DNA from: Marinobacter sediminum
GTDB taxonomy: Bacteria > Pseudomonadota > Gammaproteobacteria > Pseudomonadales > Oleiphilaceae
Reading direction: 5' to 3'
NCBI RefSeq assembly: GCF_016820575.1
Contig: NZ_JAEMQH010000001.1
Coordinates: forward strand, 124,001 to 188,000
Length of the DNA stretch: 64,000 bases
Part shown: positions 57,424-64,000 of the stretch, piece after piece
Numbering within the stretch: the first letter of the stretch is position 1
How the letters are laid out: each line of letters starts with the position of its first letter
The notes under the pieces: generated by a model
Told to the model about the DNA's origin: nothing
The model's database searches: none
What the model saw: only the letters and a program-made list of their open reading frames with translations
Program-made: the position numbers and the translations under genes

Positions 57424-58086
57424 TCAGAGGCGACACCGAGCATTCGCGGCGTTCATAGCATGCAATAACTCCGGCGCGGTGTTGCTGACATAAAACGCCA
57501 CATCCAGATCACGCACGCTCTCGACAACAAACTGCTCATCACTATCGGCGGTCATAGCGCCGAACGTCTTCTCGGTGATGAGGACATAATCAGCCCTTTC
57601 CCTGCGCAGCATCTCTAATGCCTGGCCCCATTCACTAACCCCAAAGATTGGCCCTTCAAGATCTTTGAGCATGGTTTTACCGGCAAAGCCACGAATGTAG
57701 GCATACCTGACATCGTGCCCATCAGGCTGAGCCGAATTGGCGGGCAAGGATATTCGCAGGTAACTTGAGCCAAAGACGGTGTCGCCGAAGGTGGCGAACC
57801 CATCCCTGGAAGGATCATGAACGAGCGGCAGCCCCACATCTACGTTGCCCGCGCGCAATTCATTGATCAGCCGTGCCAGCGGCAAAACCACGAATTCGAA
57901 GCGATACCCCGAACCGTTGATCACACAGTTGTAGCCTGCGGAAAGCTCCCCTTTAAGCTGCCCGTTGTCCGGGGCAATGACACTGGCGAACTCCTGCCCA
58001 ATGCCTATCCGAATACCCTGCCCGAACGCTAAAACCGGAAATACCATTAGCGCCAAGAGTAACGCTGACATTCTTCGGTCTTTCAT
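57424..58086 (-). CDS. Small periplasmic solute-binding-like protein (SBP_bac_3 type)
   Basis: A 220-residue precursor with a signal peptide (MSALLLALMVFPVLAFG). The mature part resembles a short amino-acid-type binding protein: YRFEFVVLPLARLINELRAGNVDVGLP, then GSSYLRISLP, then LRRERADYVLITEKTFG. It has a Cys pair candidate (Cys in GYNCVI and ANARCRL). No permease gene adjoins it, so it may be a sensor accessory rather than a transporter part. I chose the ATG at 58086; an upstream ATG at 58116 is possible. Confidence 0.75.
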   Translation of the reverse strand: MKDRRMSALLLALMVFPVLAFGQGIRIGIGQEFASVIAPDNGQLKGELSAGYNCVINGSGYRFEFVVLPLARLINELRAGNVDVGLPLVHDPSRDGFATFGDTVFGSSYLRISLPANSAQPDGHDVRYAYIRGFAGKTMLKDLEGPIFGVSEWGQALEMLRRERADYVLITEKTFGAMTADSDEQFVVESVRDLDVAFYVSNTAPELLHAMNAANARCRL

Positions 58087-58330
58087 TTTTTCCCTGGTCG
58101 GCCAAGCGAGAACCATAATTCCTCCTTGAATTACTGCTTAAAGTTTCGCACCTTGCTCTGGTCAATCACTGAATCTACAGATCTTGTTGATGAGCGGAAA
58201 GCGATACTTCAATGACTTGAGAATACCGGCGGTTTCCTCACCGCTCAGCTTCGATCCGCCCGAAACCCTTGAGAATCTGGAACAAAGAAGGTTCAATCTC
58301 CGATTCACTACTTCAGGACTCCACTCGTAA

Positions 58331-59026
58331 ATGGACTCTTTGGTTGAAGCCTTTCGACTGATAATCACGCTGGACGCAGATTTATTCGAAATTCTCTGGC
58401 TGTCCGTCCGGGTCAGTCTGGTTGCCCTATTCATCTCCGCCATCATCGGTTTGCCGCTGGGAACCTGGCTGGCGATCGCCCAGTTCCCGGGACGGAAATT
58501 CTGCATCCTTTTACTCAATGCCCTGATGGGCATGCCACCTGTGGTCGTTGGCCTGATGGTCTACCTACTGTTGTCGCGGTCTGGCCCGCTGGGCTGGATG
58601 GGGCTGCTATACACACCCACGGCCATGATCATTGCCCAGGTCGTACTGATTACCCCGATCATCGCAGCTCTTTCGAACCAAGTGATTGAGCACCTGCACC
58701 AGGAGTACAGCGATACCTTTTACTCCATGGGTGTCACCGGACGGCGGGCGGTGGCGGCCTACCTGGTGGATGCGCGCTATGCTCTGACCACCTGCATTCT
58801 GGCAGGTTTCGGACGCGCCATCGCGGAGGTTGGTGCCGTTATCATCGTAGGCGGTAACATTGATCACCTGACCCGCGTGATGACCACCGCCATCGCACTG
58901 GAGACCTCTAAAGGCAATCTGACTCTGGCCTTGGCGCTGGGTGCAATACTGCTTACGCTCTCCTTACTGGTCAACGCCCTGGTGATCGGTGTCCGCGAAT
59001 ACGCAGCGAAGCGCCAATATGCCTAA
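58331..59026 (+). CDS. tupB: Tungstate-type ABC transporter permease
   Basis: A 231-residue ABC permease with about five or six helices. The conserved EAA loop region is YSDTFYSMGVTGRRAVAAYL and the end is VGAVIIVGGNIDHLTRVMTTAI, which is strongly like TupB permeases. It is first of three genes; tupC overlaps its stop by 8 bp. Specificity for tungstate over molybdate is inferred from TupA and from fdhD next door. Confidence 0.9.
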   Translation: MDSLVEAFRLIITLDADLFEILWLSVRVSLVALFISAIIGLPLGTWLAIAQFPGRKFCILLLNALMGMPPVVVGLMVYLLLSRSGPLGWMGLLYTPTAMIIAQVVLITPIIAALSNQVIEHLHQEYSDTFYSMGVTGRRAVAAYLVDARYALTTCILAGFGRAIAEVGAVIIVGGNIDHLTRVMTTAIALETSKGNLTLALALGAILLTLSLLVNALVIGVREYAAKRQYA

Positions 59027-59729
59027 TCCGCTCTTACCGATTCGTATCAGTGATCTTCGTCTTATCAAGGGTGATCGCCCGGTGCTGGGCGGTGTGGATC
59101 TGATGATTGATACCCCCGGAATTACTGTGATCATGGGGCCAAACGGCGCCGGCAAGAGCTTGCTGCTACGCTGCCTACACGGGCTGATTAAGCCGGATCA
59201 GGGGCACATCACTCTTGGTCAGCTAAAAGTACCGGAAAGCCGGAGCTGGCAAGCCATGGTGTTTCAGCAACCGGTACTTCTGCGGCGAACGGTACTGCAG
59301 AATCTGGCCTTCGCCGCCCCGGAAATTGCAAAGTCCAGCCCCCAACGTTTGCTTCAAGCCCTGGATGCGGTGAATTTGGCGGAACTGGTCAACCAACCGG
59401 CTCGTATGTTGTCGGGAGGGGAACAGCAACGACTGTCGCTCGCGCGGGCGCTGCTGAGCAAACCTGCGCTGCTGCTACTGGATGAAGCAACGGCCAGCCT
59501 GGACCCAGCGTCCGTGCTGTTGATTGAATCCCTGTTGAAAGCCCAGAGCGCCCATGGAACGAAGGTGATTCTGGTCAGTCACGACCAAGGTCAGGCTCGA
59601 CGAATGGCCGATGAAGTCGTATTTATATCCAATGGACAGGTAGCCGAACAGGGGCCGGCGAAGGAGTTCTTTACCTCCCCCGAAACCCCGATGGCACAGG
59701 CATACCTGGCCGGTGAACTGCTGTTCTAG
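59019..59729 (+). CDS. tupC: Tungstate-type ABC transporter ATPase
   Basis: A 236-residue ATPase with Walker A GPNGAGKS, Q-loop VFQQPVLLRR, signature LSGGEQQRLSLARAL, Walker B LLLLDEATASLDP and switch His in LVSHDQGQ. It lacks the C-terminal MOP domain of ModC, as is usual for TupC. I chose the ATG at 59019, which overlaps tupB by 8 bp; a GTG ten codons upstream is possible. Confidence 0.9.
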   Translation: MPNPLLPIRISDLRLIKGDRPVLGGVDLMIDTPGITVIMGPNGAGKSLLLRCLHGLIKPDQGHITLGQLKVPESRSWQAMVFQQPVLLRRTVLQNLAFAAPEIAKSSPQRLLQALDAVNLAELVNQPARMLSGGEQQRLSLARALLSKPALLLLDEATASLDPASVLLIESLLKAQSAHGTKVILVSHDQGQARRMADEVVFISNGQVAEQGPAKEFFTSPETPMAQAYLAGELLF

Positions 59730-59785
59730 GCGCATTCGTACTTTTGGGGTGCTCCGGGCGACGACCACTAATTAAGAGGGCAACC

Positions 59786-60583
59786 ATGAAGAACCTGTTT
59801 ATTGCCGCAACATTGGCCCTGAGCACTCCGAGCCTGGCCGACACCATTATTGTTCAATCGACCACTTCAACCAAAAACAGTGGTTTCTACGATTACCTGC
59901 TTCCTATGATAAAAAAGGACACAGGCATTCAGGTTAACGTCGTGGCCGTAGGTACCGGGCAGGCGATCAAGAACGCTCGACGTTGTGATGGCGACGTCCT
60001 GCTGGTGCACGCCAAGGAAGCCGAAGAAAAGTTTGTCGCCGACGGTTATGGCGAATACCGTCAGGACCTGATGTACAACGACTTTGTCATCATCGGGCCC
60101 GACACCGATCCGGCCGATGTGGCCGGAGCGAGCGACGTCATCGACGCACTGCAGCGAATTGAACAAGCCGGTGCCAAATTTGCATCACGCGGCGATGATT
60201 CAGGGACTCACAAAAAGGAACGGGCCTTATGGCAAGAGGCCGGCATTGACCCTGTCGAAGGGTCTGGCCAATGGTACCTTGAAACCGGCAGCGGCATGGG
60301 CGCCACCCTGAATACCGGCGTGGGCCTCAGTGCCTACGTGCTGACCGACAGAGCCACCTGGATCACCTTTGCCAACAAGCAGGATGCGGTCATTGCTTTT
60401 GAGGGAGACCCGACCTTATTTAACCAATACGGTGTCATTCCCGTGAGTGCCGAGAAGTGTCCCAGCGTTAATCGGGAGGGAGCGGAGATCTTCGCGCGGT
60501 GGTTGCTGTCCGAGACCGGACAAGCCACCATTGTTTCCTATAAGGTGGACGGAAAACAGCTGTTTTTCCCGAACGCTAACTAG
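59786..60583 (+). CDS. tupA: Tungstate-binding periplasmic protein
   Basis: A 265-residue precursor with a signal peptide (MKNLFIAATLALSTPSLA). The oxyanion-binding TTSTKNSGFYDYLLP is the TupA hallmark (TTTS or TTST near the N-terminus), followed by GTGQAIKNARRCDGDVLLVHA and FASRGDDSGTHKKE. The ribosome site agaggg precedes the ATG at 59786. In most genomes the order is tupA-B-C; here the binding protein comes last, 56 bp after tupC. Confidence 0.92.
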   Translation: MKNLFIAATLALSTPSLADTIIVQSTTSTKNSGFYDYLLPMIKKDTGIQVNVVAVGTGQAIKNARRCDGDVLLVHAKEAEEKFVADGYGEYRQDLMYNDFVIIGPDTDPADVAGASDVIDALQRIEQAGAKFASRGDDSGTHKKERALWQEAGIDPVEGSGQWYLETGSGMGATLNTGVGLSAYVLTDRATWITFANKQDAVIAFEGDPTLFNQYGVIPVSAEKCPSVNREGAEIFARWLLSETGQATIVSYKVDGKQLFFPNAN

Positions 60584-60683
60584 CCAGAACAGATACGATT
60601 AAAGTGCTGAAGCGTATTTCGGAGCACATATCCAAAAGCGCAGTTTCTTTATTGAGTAATTTCCCACGCGGGCTACAACAACA

Positions 60684-61553
60684 ATGACGATAGAACCTCT
60701 TCTTCCCAATCCGACCGATCCTCGGCTATCCCGCACTGTTGAGGGCATTGATGAAACCGGGCAACCGAAATCGATCAGTGTCATCGAAGAGCGCCCACTG
60801 ACCATCTACCTGAACAGCCAGGAAATCGTCACAGCAATGACCATCGGCGACTACCCGGAATACCTGGCGCTCGGATTCCTTTTGAATCAGGGTATGCTTC
60901 ATGAGAGCGACCAGGTTACCGGCATTGATTTTGACGAAGAGCTGGAAGTGGCTGTCGTTCGCACTGCCAGTGTCACGGATGTCGAGGAAAAACTGAAAAA
61001 GAAAACCCGTACTTCGGGCTGTGCGGTGGGGACGGTGTTCGGAGACATGATGGCCGGCCTTGATGGCTTGTTACTACCGGACACCCCGGTGCACACCAGC
61101 ACCTTCTACGACCTCTCCTATCAGATTAACCACACCCCCAGCCTGTATATGGAAACCGGCGCCATTCATGGCACCGCTCTGTGTCAGGGCCAGCAGGTAC
61201 TGGCCTACATGGAGGATGTCGGGCGTCACAACGCAGTCGACAAAATAGCGGGCTGGATGCACCTGAACACTATCTCGGCAGCCGATAAAGTCCTCTACAC
61301 CACGGGCCGGCTGACCTCCGAAATGGTGATCAAGACCGCGCTGATGGGCATTCCAACGCTGATCAGTCGGTCGGGGTTTACCGCTTGGGGCGTAGATATC
61401 GCCCGACAGGTGGGGTTAACCCTGATCGGACGGATGCGCGGCAAGAAATTCACCTGCCTTAGTGGCCAGCATCGCCTGGTGTTCGATCAGGATCTCTCCC
61501 AGGTGCCGGATGAGGACAAAAAGATGCGACGTAAAGGCGCGGCCCATGATTGA
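60684..61553 (+). CDS. fdhD: Formate dehydrogenase accessory sulfurtransferase
   Basis: A 289-residue FdhD, which passes sulfur from IscS to the Mo/W-bis-MGD cofactor of formate dehydrogenase. Family blocks: ERPLTIYLN, TIGDYPEYLALGFLLNQG, MEDVGRHNAVDKIAG, TTGRLTSEMVIKTA and LISRSGFTAWGVDIARQVGLTLIG. The active loop reads SGCAVGT with a single Cys113, where E. coli FdhD has two (C-x-x-C). It begins about 100 bp after tupA and leads the fdhD-mobA-mobB-moeA run. Confidence 0.93.
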   Translation: MTIEPLLPNPTDPRLSRTVEGIDETGQPKSISVIEERPLTIYLNSQEIVTAMTIGDYPEYLALGFLLNQGMLHESDQVTGIDFDEELEVAVVRTASVTDVEEKLKKKTRTSGCAVGTVFGDMMAGLDGLLLPDTPVHTSTFYDLSYQINHTPSLYMETGAIHGTALCQGQQVLAYMEDVGRHNAVDKIAGWMHLNTISAADKVLYTTGRLTSEMVIKTALMGIPTLISRSGFTAWGVDIARQVGLTLIGRMRGKKFTCLSGQHRLVFDQDLSQVPDEDKKMRRKGAAHD

Positions 61554-61565
61554 CGGAGACCAGGC

Positions 61566-62153
61566 ATGACACAGTGTGCAGTCATTCTGGCCGGCGGCCA
61601 GGCAAACCGCATGGGCGGTGGTGACAAAGGGCGATTGATGTTGGGCGACCAGTCCCTGATCCAACGTGTGGTTGATCGAATCACACCCCAGGTCGATGCC
61701 GTGGTGTTGAATGCAAACGGGGATTTGAGTCGCTTCGACGATTTGAGCCTACCGGTAGTGGCCGACTCGATCCCCGATTTCCCGGGTCCACTGGCCGGTG
61801 TGTTGGCAGGCATGGATTGGGCCGCCGAACAGGGGCACGAGTGGCTGATCAGCGTCGCTGCGGATACCCCGTCGTTCCCGCTGGACCTGGCCGAGCGGCT
61901 GGCCGAATGCAACACTCCCGTGGTGTTGGCGGCGACACCGGATCCGGAGCGCGGCCGCCTGCCCCAACCAACCTTTGGCCGCTGGCACGTCGCGTTACGG
62001 GATGATCTGAGAGCCGCCCTGAATGAGGGCGTGCGCAAGATCCGGCAATGGACCCAGGCCCAAGGTGAGTCGCTGGTGGTGTTTGGGCAGGACGATTTTT
62101 TCAACATCAATACGCCAGAGGATCTGGCCTGGGCGGAGCAACACCTGAAGTGA
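61566..62153 (+). CDS. mobA: Molybdenum cofactor guanylyltransferase
   Basis: A 195-residue nucleotidyltransferase that attaches GMP to Moco to form MGD, the cofactor form used by formate dehydrogenase and other DMSO-reductase family enzymes. The GTP-binding LAGGQANRMGGGDKGRLML and the metal-binding FPGPLAGVLAGMDWA and VAADTPSFP are intact. It starts 12 bp after fdhD and overlaps mobB by 4 bp. Confidence 0.95.
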   Translation: MTQCAVILAGGQANRMGGGDKGRLMLGDQSLIQRVVDRITPQVDAVVLNANGDLSRFDDLSLPVVADSIPDFPGPLAGVLAGMDWAAEQGHEWLISVAADTPSFPLDLAERLAECNTPVVLAATPDPERGRLPQPTFGRWHVALRDDLRAALNEGVRKIRQWTQAQGESLVVFGQDDFFNINTPEDLAWAEQHLK

Positions 62154-62671
62154 ACGTTATTGGCATCGTAGGTTGGAAAAACTCCGGAAAAACCACCCTG
62201 GCAAGCGCATTAATCCGCGAACTCAACGCCCGGGGGCTGCGGGTGAACTCGATCAAGCATGCCCATCACGGGGTGGATGTCGATCAGCCCGGCACCGACA
62301 GCTATCAACATCGGGAAGCCGGAGCCCAGGAAGTGATTCTGGCCGGAGGCCAGCGCTTCGCCATCATGCACGAATTGCGCGGCGCGGCTGAGCCAACCAT
62401 GGATGAGTTGCTGGCGCGCCTTGGCCCCTGCGACTGGGTGGTGGTGGAAGGCTTCAAGTCCCACTCGCACCCAAAAATTGAAGTACACCGGCAGGCGAGC
62501 GAACGCCCCCCCCTGTACCCCCAGGACGAAAGCATCATTGCCGTTGCCGCGGACTACACGCCGGAGTTCCCGGGTCCCGTTTTCGATGCCAATGATGTTG
62601 CCGGAATTGCTGACTTCGTCCAGGGCCTGGAAACACCTTCAGTGAACAAGCGACGCACGGGAGACGCATGA
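62150..62671 (+). CDS. mobB: Molybdopterin-guanine dinucleotide biosynthesis adaptor MobB
   Basis: A 173-residue GTP-binding protein with P-loop GWKNSGKTTL near the N-terminus and the block IKHAHHGVDVDQPGTDSYQHREAGA, then CDWVVVEGFKSHSHPKIEVH. MobB assists MobA but is not essential in E. coli. The start is GTG inside the mobA stop (GTGA). It overlaps moeA by 4 bp. Confidence 0.94.
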   Translation: MNVIGIVGWKNSGKTTLASALIRELNARGLRVNSIKHAHHGVDVDQPGTDSYQHREAGAQEVILAGGQRFAIMHELRGAAEPTMDELLARLGPCDWVVVEGFKSHSHPKIEVHRQASERPPLYPQDESIIAVAADYTPEFPGPVFDANDVAGIADFVQGLETPSVNKRRTGDA

Positions 62672-63930
62672 ACGAAAACACCGCCAAGCCACTGCGTAAC
62701 GACTGTTTCGCCCTGCCACCAGGTGTGAACTGGACGCCGGTAGACGAAGCCCTGGAGCGGTTGCGTTCACGCTTGCATCCAGTGGTAAGCGTGAACCGTG
62801 CGGTTCCGCTGTCACAGGTGAATGGCCGGATCCTGGCACAAGACGTCTATGCGCCCCGTGCTCACCCTCCCAGCAGCAATTCCGCAGTCGACGGTTATGC
62901 CTTTGCCGGACCACTGACCACCGTGCCCTGCACCCTGCCCCTGATTGATGCCCGGAGTGCTGCCGGCGAGCCTTACACCGGGCATGTGCCGGAGGGCCAC
63001 GCCATCCGGATTCTAACCGGGGCAGTGATGCCGGCCGGCACCGACACAGTAGTGCTTGAGGAAGACTGCGAGGTTATCAATCACGAACTGCACCTGCAGG
63101 GGACCCTGAAAGCGGGCGCCAACCGGCGCAAAGCCGGTGAGGACATCCAGGCTCAAGACCGAATTCTGACCGCCGGAACCCGCCTGACACCTACTCAGAT
63201 TTCCGTCCTCGCCAGTGTCGGGGTCGACTCAGTGGACGTATTTTCGAGGCTACGCGTGGGTGTTCTGTCCACCGGCGATGAAGTAAAACCGGTTGGCGCT
63301 ACCGTCACCGACTGGCAGATTTACGACGCCAATCGCCCGATGCTGAGTGCACTGGTTACCCAGCTGGGTTATCAGCTAGTGGACCTGGGCCACGCATTAG
63401 ACCGGGCCGACGAGGTGAAAGACGCACTGGAGCGGGGTGCCGAGCACTGCGATCTGATCCTGACCAGCGGCGGTGTTTCGGCTGGCGACGAAGATCATGT
63501 CTCAAAAACGCTCAAAGCCCACGGCGACATCAGCAACTGGCGCATTGCCATCAAGCCCGGCCGGCCCCTTGCATTGGCCATGTTCAACAGCACACCAGTA
63601 GTAGGCTTGCCAGGAAACCCGGTGGCCGCCTGGGTTTGCGCGCTGCGCTTTGGTGCACCGGCAATGGCGCTGCTGGCCGGCGGCGAATGGTTCGAGCCTC
63701 AGGGCTATGTCATGCCCGCCAATTTCTCCAAGAACAAAAAGCCGGGGCGCAGCGAGATGCTGCGGGCACGGGTCCGGGATGGGCAGGTTGAGGTGTTCGG
63801 TTCGGAAGGCTCCGGCCGGGTGACCGGCCTGGCCTGGTCCGAAGGACTGGTGGAACTGGATGAAAGCGCCCAGCAGATAGAGCCGGGCACCCCTGTTCGG
63901 TTTATTCCCTACGGCAGTTTCGGCCTGTGA
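62668..63930 (+). CDS. moeA: Molybdopterin molybdenumtransferase (copy 2)
   Basis: A 420-residue MoeA, longer at the N-terminus than copy 1. Seen: PPSSNSAVDGYAF, IRILTGAVMPAGTDTVVLEE, VLSTGDEVKPVG, TSGGVSAGDEDH and LPGNPVAAWV. The N-terminal tail (NDCFALPPGVNWTPVDEAL) is typical of the MoeA forms found with mobAB. Because it follows a tungstate-type transporter and fdhD, it may favour insertion of the metal into the formate dehydrogenase cofactor; this is inference. Confidence 0.94.
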   Translation: MNENTAKPLRNDCFALPPGVNWTPVDEALERLRSRLHPVVSVNRAVPLSQVNGRILAQDVYAPRAHPPSSNSAVDGYAFAGPLTTVPCTLPLIDARSAAGEPYTGHVPEGHAIRILTGAVMPAGTDTVVLEEDCEVINHELHLQGTLKAGANRRKAGEDIQAQDRILTAGTRLTPTQISVLASVGVDSVDVFSRLRVGVLSTGDEVKPVGATVTDWQIYDANRPMLSALVTQLGYQLVDLGHALDRADEVKDALERGAEHCDLILTSGGVSAGDEDHVSKTLKAHGDISNWRIAIKPGRPLALAMFNSTPVVGLPGNPVAAWVCALRFGAPAMALLAGGEWFEPQGYVMPANFSKNKKPGRSEMLRARVRDGQVEVFGSEGSGRVTGLAWSEGLVELDESAQQIEPGTPVRFIPYGSFGL

Positions 63931-64000
63931 TCAGTCGACGCTGCCATGAACAGCAAAGGCCTCCAGTGATGCATCCTGAGGCCCCCGGGAGCGGTAGGTT
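63931..64000 (-). CDS. Possible C-terminal end of a minus-strand gene (partial)
   Basis: From 63931 a minus-strand TGA closes an open frame that reaches the window edge and reads RSRGPQDASLEAFAVHGSVD at its end. It is too short to identify. It directly abuts moeA, as would be expected for a convergent gene. Confidence 0.3.
   Translation of the reverse strand, partial: TYRSRGPQDASLEAFAVHGSVD

Noticed and set aside
58216-58276. Direct repeats cttgagaat 52 bp apart before tupB
   Set aside because: Only nine bases, not palindromic, no link to a known regulator; chance is likely.

Overview
The window looks like the chromosome of a marine gammaproteobacterium close to Marinobacter. This is inferred from the proteins (Rsd/AlgQ, HemX/HemY, TIGR02444, a YheS-type ABC-F protein), from pseudomonad-like gene order (ppx, trxA, rho and ubiD close together; hemCDXY) and from the GC-rich codon use. 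No marker gene fixes the species. About 60 protein genes and one tRNA are present. No IS element, integrase, phage or CRISPR array was seen.

Layout. 1-3.6 kb: end of the haem operon hemC-hemD-hemX-hemY. 3.6-7.7 kb, minus strand: a ferredoxin-flavin reductase, ubiD and rho. 8-10.6 kb: a molybdenum cofactor operon moaB-moeA-moaD-moaE lying between rho and trxA. 10.6-18.5 kb: trxA, ppx, an ABC-F ATPase, a TIGR02444 protein, a lipoprotein FKBP isomerase, rsd, dsbB, an orphan FliL-like protein and an RMF-like protein. 18.6-26.5 kb: gshA, tex, a REC-GGDEF-EAL protein and rep. 26.6-31.7 kb: a lipoprotein that keeps every copper-radical-oxidase ligand, a secreted protein after it, a cytochrome c5, a small membrane protein and outer-membrane phospholipase A. 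31.8-36.3 kb: phosphomannomutase, bacterioferritin with its ferredoxin, pepQ and a HypT-like LysR regulator. 36.4-42 kb: a complete dppABCDF-type peptide transporter.

42.2-57.4 kb is dense in signalling genes. The most striking unit is a four-gene minus-strand operon starting at 46164. Its first product is a histidine kinase whose membrane domain matches the plant and cyanobacterial ethylene receptors, including the copper/ethylene-binding Cys and His. It is followed by a receiver protein, a REC-GGDEF-EAL protein and a receiver-like protein without the phospho-acceptor Asp. Beyond it lie lrgAB, yaeQ, tRNA-Arg(CCG), a chemotaxis receptor, a glutaredoxin-like protein, an MHYT-PAS-GGDEF-EAL protein, a decayed sensor gene and a 7TM hybrid kinase. 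A mutated copy of the 3' end of tRNA-Arg plus its terminator, at 50.8 kb, marks an old duplication or attachment site. The DNA after it is visibly more AT-rich.

58.3-64 kb: a tungstate-type ABC transporter (tupB-tupC-tupA order), then fdhD, mobA, mobB and a second moeA. Together these import the oxyanion, build the dinucleotide form of the cofactor and support formate dehydrogenase maturation. With the first Moco operon, the window carries two moeA genes. moaA and moaC are not in the window.
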